Counted from the stretch's first letter, positions 50,971 through 59,837 are shown. The stretch is DNA of 64,000 nucleotides from Microvirga sp. VF16 (GCF_016864375.1 NZ_CP069355.1:248001-312000); one strand, 5' to 3'. Numbers and translations: made by a program. The notes: generated by a model not told the origin, from the sequence alone.

Positions 50971-52437
50971 CGGCCCTGAATAACCCACAACTTGTTGGGA
51001 CAGAAGAATTCTTCGTCGTCACGAAGCATTGTAGAATGCCAGCATCTGGGGACGGCCCCGCTCAAACCTGGTGTTTTGCTATGGGACCCAAGCCGACGCT
51101 GCCGAGTTCCGGCGATCTCTACCGCAGCCGTCTCGACCAGATCCTCGACCACCGTCACGAGTTGTATCGGCTGGCCGGGCTGATCGACTGGGACAGGTTC
51201 GATCACGAGTTTGGCCGCTTCTATCGTCCGCTCGGACGGCCCGCGAAGCCGACGCGCCTGATGGTGGGCCTGTCCTATCTCCAGCATACCTTCAACCTGT
51301 CCGATGAGGCGGTGGTGCAGCGCTGGATCGAGAACCCGTATTACCAGTGGTTCTGTGGCTGCGAGTATTTCCAGCATGAGCTGCCGTGCGATCCGAGCTC
51401 GCTCACGCGCTGGCGCAAGCGGCTCGGACCAGACGGACTGGAGACGCTGCTGGCCGCCACCATCCAGGCCGGGCTGGAGAGCGGCACTGTGCGGCCCTCC
51501 AGTCTGGAGCGGATCAGCGTCGACACGACGGTGCAGCCCAAGGCGATTACCCATCCCACCGATGCAAAGCTCTATCTGAAGGCGCTGCAGGCTTTGGTCC
51601 GTCAGGCCAAGCGGCACGGCCTCGAGCTGCGTCAGGCCCACACGCGTCTGGCCAAACGCGCCGCCGTGCAGGTCGGCCGCTATGCCCATGCCCGCCAGAT
51701 GCGCCGCGAACTGAAGCGGCTGAAGACCTATCTCGGACGTGTGTACCGCGATGTCGCCAGGAAAGTCGCCGGTGATGAGGTTCTCTCACGCCGGTTTGCT
51801 CCTCTGCTCGGCCTGACAGAGCGCCTCCTGATGCAGGAACGCACGAGCAAGAACAAGGTGTACAGCCTGCACGCGCCCGAGGTGGTGTGCATTGCCAAGG
51901 GCAAAGTGCATCGGCCGTACGAGTTCGGCTCGAAGGTCGCGCTGGCAGTGACCAACCGCGAAGGGTTCGTGCTCGCCAAGGCGCTGGAGGGCAATCCGTA
52001 TGACGGCCACACGCTCGGCACGACGATCGATCAGGTCGTGGCCATGACGGGCGTCGAGCCGGAGCGGACTTATGTCGATCAGGGCTATCGTGGGCATGAC
52101 TACGCCAAGACGGATCGGGTTTTCATCACCCGGCAGCGGCGGGGCCTGACGCCGACGATCAAGCGGGAACTGCGACGCCGGTCCGCGATCGAGCCGATGA
52201 TCGGGCCATGAAGGCGGACGGGCGGCTGGGACGCAATCACCTGCTCGGAGCGGCCGGCGATGCGATCAATGCGCTCCTCGTGGCGGCCGGGCACAATCTG
52301 CGGCTGGTCCTGAACTGGCTCAGGCTTTTTGTCGCTTGGCTCATCGCAGCCCTGCTGGGTTCATCCGCGCAATCGGATACTTCTCAGGTCGCCTGAAATC
52401 CAGTGCGAGCCACGTGCAGCCGCATTATTCAGGGCCG
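50971..52437 (+). mobile_element. IS5-family insertion sequence
   Basis: Inverted ends: CGGCCCTGAATAA at the left (from 50971) and its complement at the right (to 52437); the identity reaches AGTCGGCCCTGAATAA if flanks 50968-50983 and 52425-52440 are included. The element is about 1.47 kb with one transposase gene. The exact target duplication is uncertain because the outer bases (CTTAG/CTATG) match poorly. Confidence 0.82.
51081..52396 (+). CDS. IS5-family transposase with C-terminal frameshift
   Basis: The ATG at 51081 gives MGPKPTLPSSGDLYRSRLDQ, then an N-terminal part with LMVGLSYLQHTFNLSDEAVV and RWIENPYYQWFCGCEYF. The DDE motifs are LERISVDTTVQPKAI (Asp), TYVDQGYRGHDYAK (Asp) and RSAIEPMIG (Glu). 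After MIG the frame hits TGA at 52209; the family continuation (MKADGRLGRNHLLGAAGDAI, NALLVAAGHN) lies in the next frame starting at 52208. One base is probably missing near 52205. The main catalytic part is intact, but the last 60 residues are out of frame, so activity is doubtful. Confidence 0.87.
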
Positions 52438-52439
52438 AC

Positions 52440-52709
52440 TATGATACGGGGATCAGTCTTCTCCAGGCATCCTCCGCCGCCCTAGGCGAGGCCCTGCAGA
52501 GAAAGAACACGGATCCGACCTCGATCCTCGTCACTCCTCTCGAATGGTGGTCATTTCAACCTCTCCAGGACAATCAGGTTCTCTTGTCCCTCCGGCAGCC
52601 CGGAGGCCTGGAGGTCCACCATATTGTCCAGAGAGACGCAATCGCTCACATGAGAGACGTACTGAATTCAGTTTTGGAGGACGTACCCATCGGGCTCCAG
52701 GTCAACTGA
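52440..52709 (+). pseudogene. C-terminal remnant of an unknown gene cut by IS5
   Basis: After the right end of the IS5 copy, the frame reads DYDTGISLLQASSAALGEAL, QRKNTDPTSILVTPLEWWSF, QPLQDNQVLLSLRQPGGLEV, HHIVQRDAIAHMRDVLNSVL, EDVPIGLQVN, stop. It looks coding and acidic, without a start of its own. The 5' part was removed or lies left of the IS. I do not recognise the family. Confidence 0.5.
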
Positions 52710-52828
52710 AAAACTAATTGCGCGCGAAGTATATCGGTCTCGACTTTCCAGTACGGTCATGGATCCCTCGCAATGTGGATGTGAAAAGGCCGCTCGAAAG
52801 CGGCCTGGTAGGGGATCCAAGTGGCGTG

Positions 52829-53149
52829 GAAAGTGTGCTGGAGATAGGACAGCCCGACCATCAGGCGCGTCGGCTTCGCGGGCCGTCCGAGCGGACGATA
52901 GAAGCGGCCAAACTCGTGATCGAACCTGTCCCAGTCGATCAGCCCGGCCAGCCGATACAACTCGTGACGGTGGTCGAGGATCTGGTCGAGACGGCTGCGG
53001 TAGAGATCGCCGGAACTCGGCAGCGTCGGCTTGGGTCCCATAGCAAAACACCAGGTTTGAGCGGGGCCGTCCCCAGATGCTGGCATTCTACAATGCTTCG
53101 TGACGACGAAGAATTCTTCTGTCCCAACAAGTTGTGGGTTATTCAGGGC
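52829..53149 (-). mobile_element. IS5 partial copy in inverse orientation
   Basis: The minus strand here repeats the left end and first 75 or so codons of the nearby IS5 copy almost base for base, from the inverted end GCCCTGAATAA (ending 53149) to YLQHTF. Then the match stops near 52829. The transposase remainder is absent. With the full copy at 50971-52437 it forms a head-facing pair enclosing the remnant at 52440-52709. Confidence 0.88.
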
Positions 53150-53227
53150 TGCCTAATTACTTCTGTTGATTGTCCATTCATGGAGTGCGACGGTCATCTT
53201 TCTCTAATAGCAGGCAACGGATTTCGG

Positions 53228-53524
53228 TTATTTCACAGCTGAAACGACAGCCAGCACCTCTCCCATTGTGATTTCCGGCTCTCCGTTGATGACATCAACA
53301 AGACTTCCCCTGATCCAGGCGAGAGCCTTCTCGTTGGCCGCCAGAGCGGCCTCCTTGCTCTCGAACAGGGTCACAGAGCCACCGACTCCATCACCAGCAT
53401 CAAACACGTAGTAGCCTAGAAACCCAGGAGACTGCTTGAGCAGTTGGCCAAGACCGCTTTCGGCCCGCCGAGCCGCCTCAGCGACGGAGCTCATGTGGGT
53501 GAACTTGCGGATGACCAGATACAT
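53228..53524 (-). CDS. Small protein of the antibiotic biosynthesis monooxygenase-like (ferredoxin-like barrel) type
   Basis: A 98-residue protein from the ATG at 53524: MYLVIRKFTHMSSVAEAARR, then AESGLGQLLKQSPGFLGYYV, FDAGDGVGGSVTLFESKEAA, LAANEKALAWIRGSLVDVIN. The beta-alpha-beta-beta pattern with P-G-F-x-G-Y and V-T-L-F-E-S fits dimeric alpha/beta-barrel (ABM-like) proteins. Such proteins have oxygenase or stress roles; the specific one is unknown. A longer start at 53683 would have poor N-terminal sequence. Confidence 0.7.
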   Translation of the reverse strand: MYLVIRKFTHMSSVAEAARRAESGLGQLLKQSPGFLGYYVFDAGDGVGGSVTLFESKEAALAANEKALAWIRGSLVDVINGEPEITMGEVLAVVSAVK

Positions 53525-53683
53525 GGCCGCCTCCAGCCGTTCCAAGGGGCCGCAATGCCACAAATAGGTCACGTCGTTGACAGACGCCGACGAGCAGGCA
53601 AGCGACGTCCCAGTCAGATCCGGATCGCAGCGGCGCGGACAGTTTTGCCTTTGACACCTGCCCGCGGCCAAGGAGCGGGGCAC

Positions 53684-53944
53684 TTAGCCCCGCTCGTTGC
53701 TCTGCTTGACGATGACCGGCACGATCATATCGCCCCAGTACCCTGTCTCGGAATGGCAGCGCTTGACTCTCTGCAGCTCGATCGACAAGCCATGATTGAC
53801 GCAGTTCATCACGGCCTCGTTCACCCGATGAAGTTCGTTCGCGAGGATGCGGATGGCCGCATCCTGGTCGGCAGACATCGAGCTGGCGTGGTCTTCAAAG
53901 CGGCTCTTCAGGTGCGGCTTGTCCGATAAGGTCATTTGCTTCAC
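53684..53944 (-). CDS. Small hypothetical protein
   Basis: An 86-residue frame with GGGAG 8-10 bases before the ATG: MKQMTLSDKPHLKSRFEDHA, SSMSADQDAAIRILANELHR, VNEAVMNCVNHGLSIELQRV, KRCHSETGYWGDMIVPVIVK. It is helical in the middle with two Cys and no TM helix. I recognise no family. It is read in the same direction as the aceA gene 133 bases upstream. Confidence 0.6.
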   Translation of the reverse strand: MKQMTLSDKPHLKSRFEDHASSMSADQDAAIRILANELHRVNEAVMNCVNHGLSIELQRVKRCHSETGYWGDMIVPVIVKQSNERG

Positions 53945-54077
53945 TCCCGTTCAAAAGGTCGACCGCATCATCTGCTTGACAGGAAGGCTGGCGGCCCGGT
54001 TTTAGACTGCGATGAGCCGCGGGCAAGAAGTACGAGCCTGTGGCGTCATGGTTCGTGGCCTTGCCCGCGGCAGATCT

Positions 54078-55667
54078 TCAGCCGAACTGATTCATGGTGT
54101 TGTGAGCGCCGCCTGCCTTGAGGGCAGCCTCGCCCGCAAAGTACTCCTTGTGATCATCGCCGATGTCGGAGCCGGCCATGTTCTGGTGCTTGACGCAGGC
54201 GATGCCCTGGCGGATCTCCTGACGCTGGACGTTGCGCACATAGCCCAGCATGCCCTCACTACCGAAGTACTCCCTTGCCAGGTTGTCGGTGGAGAGCGCC
54301 GCCGTGTGGTAGGTCGGCAGGGTGATGAGGTGATGAAAGATGCCCGCCCGCTTCGCACCATCCGCCTGGAAAGTCCGAATGCGCTCGTCAGCTTCCCGGG
54401 CCAGTTCGGTGTCGTCGTAGTCCACGCTCATCAGCTTGGCGCGGTCATACGGAGACACGTCCTTGCCGGCCTTCTCCCAGGCGTCAAAGACCTGCTGGCG
54501 GAAGTTGATGGTCCAGTTGAAGGACGGCGAGTTGTTGTAGACGAGCTTGGCGTTCGGAATGACCGCGCGGATGCGGTCGACCATGCCGGCGATCTGCTCG
54601 ACATGCGGCTTCTCGGTTTCGATCCACAACAGGTCGGCGCCGTTCTGCAGGGCTGTGATGCAGTCGAGCACGCAGCGATCCTGGCCCGTGCCGGACCGGA
54701 ACTGGAACAGGTTGCTCGGCAGCCGCTTCGGGCGCAGCAGCTTGCCGTTGCGGTTGATCACCACGTCGCCGTTGACACAGTTCTCCGGCGTGATCTCCTC
54801 GCAATCGAGGAAGCTGTTGTAGAGATCGCCGATATCGCCTGGTGTGCGGCTGAAGGCGATCTGCTTGGTGAGGCCTGCGCCGAGCGAGTCGGTGCGGGCG
54901 ACAATCAGGCCGTCGTCGACGCCGAGCTCGAGGAAGGCGTAGCGGATGGCGCGGATCTTGGCGAGGAAGTCCTCGTGCGGAACGGTGACCTTGCCATCCT
55001 GGTGGCCGCACTGCTTCTCGTCCGAGACCTGGTTCTCGATCTGGAGGCAGCAGGCGCCGGCCTCGATCATCTTCTTGGCGAGGAGATAGGTGGCCTCGGC
55101 ATTGCCGAAGCCGGCATCGATGTCGGCGATGATCGGCACGACATGCGTCTGGTAATTGTCGATGGTGTTCTGGATCTCCCGCTCCTTGACCGAGTTGGCG
55201 CTCTTGCGCGCAGTGTCGAGATCGCGGAACAGGAGCCCGAGCTCGCGAGCATCAGCCTGGCGCAAGAAGGTGTAAAGCTCTTCGATCAGGGCTGGAACGC
55301 TGGTCTTCTCGTGCATGGACTGGTCGGGCAGCGGGCCGAACTCAGAGCGCAGGGCGGCCACCATCCAGCCGGAGAGATAAAGATAGCGGCGCTTGGTCGA
55401 GCCGAAATGCTTCTTGATTGAAATCATCTTCTGCTGGCCGATGAAGCCATGCCAGCAGCCGAGCGACTGGGTGTAGAGCGAGGGGTCGGCATCATAGGCC
55501 GCCATGTCCTCGCGCATGATCCGGGCGGTGTAGCGGGCGATGTCGAGACCGGTCTGGAAGCGGTTCTGCAGCCGCATGCGGGCGACGGATTCAGGGTCGA
55601 TGCCGTTCCAGGTGCTCTGGCCCTCGATGAGCTGCTGAGCTTGTGTGAGCTGATCTTGGTACGCCAC
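54078..55667 (-). CDS. aceA: Isocitrate lyase
   Basis: This enzyme cleaves isocitrate to glyoxylate and succinate, the first step of the glyoxylate shunt used on acetate, fatty acids or C1/C2 compounds. The 529-residue protein shows the family signature with catalytic Cys in SDEKQCGHQDGKVTVPHEDF, metal-binding Asp in ADIDAGFGNAEAT, the acidic QIENQ loop, and VARTDSLGAGL, WIETEKPHVEQI, LVYNNSPSFNW. It starts MAYQDQLTQAQQLIEGQSTW. The length is that of the long 530-residue subgroup, against about 430 in E. coli. No malate synthase gene is in the window. Confidence 0.95.
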   Translation of the reverse strand: MAYQDQLTQAQQLIEGQSTWNGIDPESVARMRLQNRFQTGLDIARYTARIMREDMAAYDADPSLYTQSLGCWHGFIGQQKMISIKKHFGSTKRRYLYLSGWMVAALRSEFGPLPDQSMHEKTSVPALIEELYTFLRQADARELGLLFRDLDTARKSANSVKEREIQNTIDNYQTHVVPIIADIDAGFGNAEATYLLAKKMIEAGACCLQIENQVSDEKQCGHQDGKVTVPHEDFLAKIRAIRYAFLELGVDDGLIVARTDSLGAGLTKQIAFSRTPGDIGDLYNSFLDCEEITPENCVNGDVVINRNGKLLRPKRLPSNLFQFRSGTGQDRCVLDCITALQNGADLLWIETEKPHVEQIAGMVDRIRAVIPNAKLVYNNSPSFNWTINFRQQVFDAWEKAGKDVSPYDRAKLMSVDYDDTELAREADERIRTFQADGAKRAGIFHHLITLPTYHTAALSTDNLAREYFGSEGMLGYVRNVQRQEIRQGIACVKHQNMAGSDIGDDHKEYFAGEAALKAGGAHNTMNQFG

Positions 55668-55756
55668 GGTCGTATTCCTCGTTCTGTGAAGGTTGAACGA
55701 TGAAGTACCGCGTGTGTTCGGAGCCGAGAAGGCAAGTTAAGGTTCAGGTGAAAAGT

Positions 55757-55795
55757 TTTACAACTTGTCACGTGTAAATCTGTAAAATATTTACA
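55757..55795. promoter_or_regulatory. TTTACA/TGTAAA repeats upstream of aceA
   Basis: TTTACA (55757-55762), TGTAAA (55773-55778) and the palindrome TGTAAA-ATA-TTTACA (55781-55795) lie about 90-130 bases before the aceA start. Two inverted pairs of one hexamer at a promoter suggest an operator. Which regulator binds is unknown; glyoxylate-shunt genes in alphaproteobacteria are often controlled by short-chain fatty acid or IclR-type regulators. Confidence 0.55.
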
Positions 55796-56105
55796 AGCAT
55801 TAAGCGTTGATCCGGTTGCCAGCAATGCACTGGGACCATTGGTGAAAGGCCTCGAAGCCGTATCGATAGCGGCTATTCTACTGATATGCCTCGACAAAGG
55901 ATTATCCCAAAGGCGAAGTGGTTCAGACGGGTTATAGTTGACGAAACTGTTGTGAGATCGTGACAAACGACATGTCACCAGCTTTACAGGTCGGTCTGAT
56001 GTGCTGACATGGTTTTGAATACAAGACCTCACCGGCATGAGGCGCGCCTTCTCCAAGACGAGACAGGGAGAACGGTAGCGCCACACATTGTGGTTTTCTA
56101 CGCAA
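55796..56105. other. Gap upstream of the aceA operator
   Basis: About 310 bases, relatively AT-rich, without a credible gene on either strand. It may contain distal control sites for aceA. Confidence 0.4.
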
Positions 56106-56432
56106 TCAACACGCGAACATACCGTGATGCAGGAAAGCCTCGGTTCTGTGCAAAGTCGAGCCGTCTATAGAATTTCCCTTGTTCGGTTCCCGGCTCACTG
56201 CACCTATGCAGCAGTTCTTCAATGGTGTTTTTCCGATGGTATCCCTGTCTGTTGCTTTTGCTGTCGCGTCGCTCACGGCTGGATTTGCAGTCGCCTTTGC
56301 GCTCGGGATCGACAGCTTCCGCAGCATTCGCTCGAGACTGAGCAAACGCATGTGATCCTCCTGACACAGCCGGCAAGCCGCTGCGAGGAGCGCCGTTGAG
56401 GACTCAGGTGGTTGGCTTTCGGGTTGCTCCAT
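56106..56432 (-). CDS. Doubtful small hypothetical protein
   Basis: A frame of 108 residues from ATG 56432: MEQPESQPPESSTALLAAAC, RLCQEDHMRLLSLERMLRKL, SIPSAKATANPAVSDATAKA, then a basic tail. The LLSLERMLRKL part is amphipathic. No ribosome site and no known family; the second half looks like random translation. I keep it only as a possibility. Confidence 0.25.
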   Translation of the reverse strand: MEQPESQPPESSTALLAAACRLCQEDHMRLLSLERMLRKLSIPSAKATANPAVSDATAKATDRDTIGKTPLKNCCIGAVSREPNKGNSIDGSTLHRTEAFLHHGMFAC

Positions 56433-56493
56433 GAAATAGCGATGGTTAGCCAGATTAGTGTGTTCCTGCGGTGTCAGCTCCTGGGAGCCGCTC

Positions 56494-56539
56494 GCGCCCC
56501 AGCTGAGAGTCCCTGAACCCGATTCCTCAGCTGGGGCGC
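56494..56539. repeat. Hairpin with 14-bp arms
   Basis: GCGCCCCAGCTGAG (56494-56507) pairs perfectly with CTCAGCTGGGGCGC (56526-56539) over an 18-base loop. A related GC-rich hairpin with CTCAGCCGGGGCGC lies at 59777-59802, and a similar CAGACAGCCCTCAGCC string lies near 56660. This suggests a dispersed palindromic repeat family. Confidence 0.7.
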
Positions 56540-57052
56540 CGCAGCGCAATACCGGTTGTTTACCTCGTCCGGGCAGAATTCTCTTGCCGGGCGCGTTGCG
56601 TATCAGCCCGGACGAGGTGCGGAGCTCAACCCTCCGCTCAACGCCCGGGGTGAGGTTTCAGACAGCCCTCAGCCAGAGCGTTTTCCGTTCCCGCCTTTGG
56701 GGCGCCGATCGTGCGCCATGCTGCCGCGCCCCCCTCGTGCCGCTTGTCTCGTCCGGAAAATCACCTCACTCTGGCGTCAGCTGCCGATCGACGACAGCTA
56801 TCGACGAGCCCCGGGAGCTGGCACGGATGGATTGCCCTTCCGGGCTCCTCGTCGGACGCCAGCGCCCGCTGCAGGATCGGCACCGGGCAAGCTAAGGATC
56901 CGTCCCTTCATTCCTCCCTGCTCTAACCCTCGGCATCACTTGCGCTTTCTCGGAAGAGTGAGCCGAGCGGATGCCTTACCTCCGAAGCACTATGGCGTTT
57001 TATCCTGCTCCACGGCAAAGTGTTACCAAAGGGTTGATCCGCAGGGGTAACA
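56540..57052. other. Gap before the LuxR-type HTH gene
   Basis: About 510 bases with short frames only. The first part contains a string (TTTCAGACAGCCCTCAGCC, near 56655) that recurs near 59775. I see no RNA gene. Confidence 0.4.
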
Positions 57053-57349
57053 ATGACGAGGGCCATTATTCAGTACCCTGGCGCAGAGGGGCTGCCATCA
57101 GCGGCCAATCTCAACCACTCCCGGAGCCGTTCCCTGACAGATCCTGAAGCTCACATTCTTCTGTTGTTGAAGGCCGGTAAGGCGAGAGCCGAGATTGCGA
57201 CTGAAGTCGGCGCTGGCGAGGCGGCTGTGAAAGAGCACATCAAGGCCATCCTGCGAAAGGCTGTCGGTCCACATAGCCAGAGGCAGGATCCGAAGAGAAT
57301 TGTCTACCTCGTACCGGAAGCAGGCCGTCCCGTTGTGGAACAATCTTAG
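57053..57349 (+). CDS. LuxR-type helix-turn-helix protein
   Basis: A 98-residue protein. After a 27-residue N-terminus comes a GerE/LuxR-type HTH: SLTDPEAHILLLLKAGKARA, EIATEVGAGEAAVKEHIKAI, LRKAVGPHSQ. This equals the output domain of NarL/FixJ regulators (L-T-x-x-E-x-x-I-L-x-L-x-x-x-G-x-x-x-x-E-I-A). No receiver domain is present upstream. AGGGGT precedes the ATG. It could be a free-standing regulator such as GerE-like proteins, or the tail of a lost response regulator. Confidence 0.75.
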   Translation: MTRAIIQYPGAEGLPSAANLNHSRSRSLTDPEAHILLLLKAGKARAEIATEVGAGEAAVKEHIKAILRKAVGPHSQRQDPKRIVYLVPEAGRPVVEQS

Positions 57350-57798
57350 CACCACACTGGGTGACAGAGGCTGAATGGGCTTCCCATTTCGAGCAAGACG
57401 CGAGGTTTCCTCCCCTTCGTGTCGTTCTCTCTGGAAGTTGAGACCTCCCACCTCAGGGCTACTGTTCCTAATAGCGGCCCTTTTTGTTGCCGAGCCATGG
57501 GGATCCTCCTGAGGGTAAGTGTTCGGTAAGCATGCCGAACTACTCAGGTCTGACCGAAGGCCGCTGCGTTGCCCCCTGTTTCTTGCATGCGGCTGAAGGG
57601 TTCCAAACTTCGGCCGCTGGTCCCAACAGCGGCCGCTGTGGCGCGTGCGGGCTCGTCTTCAGAATCTGTCGGATGCCCCGGCTCTCGCGGTTGCCGATCA
57701 GCACACTGCCACGCGCGGCAGGTTGCTCAGTAGGTACGCCGTCTTCAGCCGATTTGCGAACCGGGAATTTTGAACCCACAGGACGGCCCGAGGTCGTG
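57350..57798. other. Gap between the LuxR-type gene and the WGR gene
   Basis: About 450 bases without a supported gene; the frames on both strands overlap and have no match I can name. It receives the 3' ends of the convergent LuxR-type and WGR genes, so terminators are expected, but I saw no clear one. Confidence 0.4.
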
Positions 57799-58053
57799 TC
57801 AGAGGTCCGCAAAGCCCTTCTGTCGCTGGATGTCCGCCCAACGTTCCAACGCGTCCGCAGCCTTGGCCTCATTGGGAAAGATCTCGACCTTCTCCTGGCC
57901 TTTGGCGCCCACGAAGCCCCAGTGGCGCACCAGCCGGATCGTGCCGAACAGGTCACGCTCGATCATCAGGCTGAAGAACTTTGCCCGGCCCTGTTCCGGA
58001 TCACGCCGATAGAGCACCAGATGGTGCCGTACGGGCGAATGGACCTCCGGCAT
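57799..58053 (-). CDS. WGR-domain protein paired with a CYTH-domain gene
   Basis: An 84-residue protein: MPEVHSPVRHHLVLYRRDPE, QGRAKFFSLMIERDLFGTIR, LVRHWGFVGAKGQEKVEIFP, NEAKAADALERWADIQRQKG. It is the WGR fold with the Trp-Gly-Arg itself changed to Trp-Gly-Phe (HWGFVG). WGR domains bind nucleic acid in PARP and MolR proteins. The gene follows the CYTH-type gene by 14 bases in the same direction, so the two probably form an operon. Confidence 0.85.
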   Translation of the reverse strand: MPEVHSPVRHHLVLYRRDPEQGRAKFFSLMIERDLFGTIRLVRHWGFVGAKGQEKVEIFPNEAKAADALERWADIQRQKGFADL

Positions 58054-58067
58054 TCCGGCAGCCGCTC

Positions 58068-58757
58068 CTACTCGGATCTGCTCTTCTGCAGCGTCTTCTC
58101 CATCTCGCGCATCATCGCCTCCTCGATCTCGTCGAGGTTGACCTTGACGGTCTCACCGCCGCTTTGTGCCCTGGCCCGGGTCACCGGCACCTGCTTGGCC
58201 TTGGGCCGGCTGATCGCCACCCGCGCCTGGGCCGGGGAGCGGCCGTCCAAGGTGTCGATCAGGCTGTTGAGGGCCGCATCGGACAGCGGGATCTCCGCAG
58301 CCTCATCGAGCCCTCGAAGCGCGATAGCCTGGTTGGTGTAGCGGGGATCTCCCGTCACCTCAGGCCCGAACCATTCCAGCGGCCGGAAGGCCTCCGCATC
58401 CGTCTTGGCCTCGAATTCCACGGAAACACGGTGAAGGACACGGGGCCGGATGATCTCGTCAACCAGAGCGTGACTCTCGCCGATCGGCAGGGCTGTGCGG
58501 GTGTAGTCGACCTCGCCGGCGCAGACCTCGAGCAGCGCATGGGCATGCCCCACCGGGATCTCAATCTCGTCCTCGGCCTCACTATCAGGGCCGTCCGTCT
58601 GGAGGATCAGCAGGCCCCTCTCCTCTTCCAGGCGAACCCAGGCGAAGCGATCCCGCTGCTCGAGGAAGAAGCCCTCGACGTGGCGCAGGCCGCCTCTCTC
58701 CCGCCGGATCAGACGGGCCAGGGACGAGGCGAGGAGAAAGCGGCGGCGGATGGTCAT
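58068..58757 (-). CDS. CYTH-domain-like protein (triphosphate tunnel fold)
   Basis: A 229-residue protein starting MTIRRRFLLASSLARLIRRE. CYTH landmarks are EDEIEIPVGHAHALLEVCAG (E-x-E strand), EVDYTRTALP (K/R-x-[RY]), and the family end VSVEFEAKTDAEAFRPLEWF, GPEVTGDPRYTNQAIAL (E-F-x-A-x-x-x-x-A-x-x-F-x-P-x-W-[FL]-G-x-E-V-T-x-D-x-R-Y-x-N). CYTH enzymes hydrolyse triphosphates or make cyclic nucleotides. The last 80 residues are an extra acidic/basic helical tail. The pairing with a WGR gene is unusual. Confidence 0.72.
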   Translation of the reverse strand: MTIRRRFLLASSLARLIRRERGGLRHVEGFFLEQRDRFAWVRLEEERGLLILQTDGPDSEAEDEIEIPVGHAHALLEVCAGEVDYTRTALPIGESHALVDEIIRPRVLHRVSVEFEAKTDAEAFRPLEWFGPEVTGDPRYTNQAIALRGLDEAAEIPLSDAALNSLIDTLDGRSPAQARVAISRPKAKQVPVTRARAQSGGETVKVNLDEIEEAMMREMEKTLQKSRSE

Positions 58758-59049
58758 GACACCCTACGATCGAGCACACCGAAACCTGCTTCTGACGCCG
58801 TACAGGCCATGCGAAGGCAAGCCGGGAAGCGGGCTTCCATGGGGCACAGGGTTAAGGGCCTCATCGACATCGCTGCATCAACGCGTTTGACTTGCCTGTT
58901 CTGCCAAAGAGAAGCGCCTCGCGTGTGCAGAGGCGCTTGAGTTCCAGGGAGGACTGCCCGCCAGCCGCTCCTCGTGGACCGGATCAGAATGCCTGATGAA
59001 TGAGGAGGTGGCTGTATCGCAAAGGACACAGGGGCCGAAAGATGCTCTC

Positions 59050-59181
59050 TCAGAGGCTGGCCAACAGGAGGCTCAGGCCGATCAACGCCGCGAAGGAGAC
59101 GACGAACCGGACGGCGGCTTGCGTGAACGTCGGGGTGGCAGCAGGAGGAAAGTTAGAGGCTGCGACTTCTGTCTGCGGCAT
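59050..59181 (-). CDS. Small single-TM protein
   Basis: A 43-residue frame from the ATG at 59181: MPQTEVAASNFPPAATPTFT, then QAAVRFVVSFAALIGLSLLL, ASL. A short Pro/Ala-rich N-terminus is followed by one TM helix at the very C-terminus, as in tail-anchored small proteins. The family is unknown; GAAGGTCCTCACC before the start provides a weak ribosome site. Confidence 0.45.
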   Translation of the reverse strand: MPQTEVAASNFPPAATPTFTQAAVRFVVSFAALIGLSLLLASL

Positions 59182-59306
59182 GGTGAGGACCTTCAATGAA
59201 TTCAGCTGGTTCTGGACAATTGGCGAGAGGCGATCGATCGTGCCGCGCGGCCGGAGTTCATCTGCTCGATTGGCGCGCTGATGTCTGTAGCCTGCGGGAC
59301 ACAGGG

Positions 59307-59603
59307 CTAACCTTGATGCTGGTGGTGTGGGCCGTCTCGTCGCATCGATAGCCGCAAGGGTCGCAGCAGGACAAAGCGGTCCAACAGACCACGGCGCGGC
59401 CAATCCTTCGCGGCATCAACTTGTTTGGGGACTGTCGGCTGCCTTCGTGACTTGCGCGTGTAGGAGTTCGGCCGGGTCATCGGCTCGGGCGGATCTGCGG
59501 GTTTGGCCGAGTTCGGTTTCCGACCGCTGAAGAACACCATGCCGCAGGTCAGGACGAGCAGGAACGGCAGCACCAGGAAGGCGAAGATCTGAGTGTCCGT
59601 CAT
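59307..59603 (-). CDS. Small membrane protein with basic tail
   Basis: A 98-residue frame from ATG 59603: MTDTQIFAFLVLPFLLVLTC, GMVFFSGRKPNSAKPADPPE, PMTRPNSYTRKSRRQPTVPK, then a basic tail. One TM helix (about 6-25) is followed by a Pro/Arg/Lys-rich cytoplasmic part. A start 10 codons earlier is possible. Family unknown. Confidence 0.5.
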   Translation of the reverse strand: MTDTQIFAFLVLPFLLVLTCGMVFFSGRKPNSAKPADPPEPMTRPNSYTRKSRRQPTVPKQVDAAKDWPRRGLLDRFVLLRPLRLSMRRDGPHHQHQG

Positions 59604-59776
59604 TCCAATCGATCGCGGCGTACTATGGGTCAAGGCTGTGTCCTTTCGCGCGCTGGTGTCATGGCGCTACGCCGGCCGGCGCCCGACTGGCATGCGAGTG
59701 TCAACCCCTGTGGGCGGCCTCCATTCAAGATGGGCGTCATTGCCTTGGCACACGGGCGCCCCGGTTGCGGTTTTCA

Positions 59777-59802
59777 GACAGCGCCTCAGCCGGGGCGCTG
59801 TC
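59777..59802. repeat. GC-rich hairpin
   Basis: GACAGCGCC (59777-59785) pairs with GGCGCTGTC (59794-59802) over an 8-base loop. The loop and arms resemble the 56494-56539 hairpin (CTCAGC[CT]GGGGCGC), so both may belong to one dispersed repeat family. Confidence 0.65.
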
Positions 59803-59837
59803 ACAAGGTAGTGCGCACGGCTGAGCTGATGGCGTGA

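Noticed and set aside
54012..55421. A 469-codon plus-strand open frame
   Set aside because: Shadow of aceA, which has complete isocitrate lyase motifs on the other strand.
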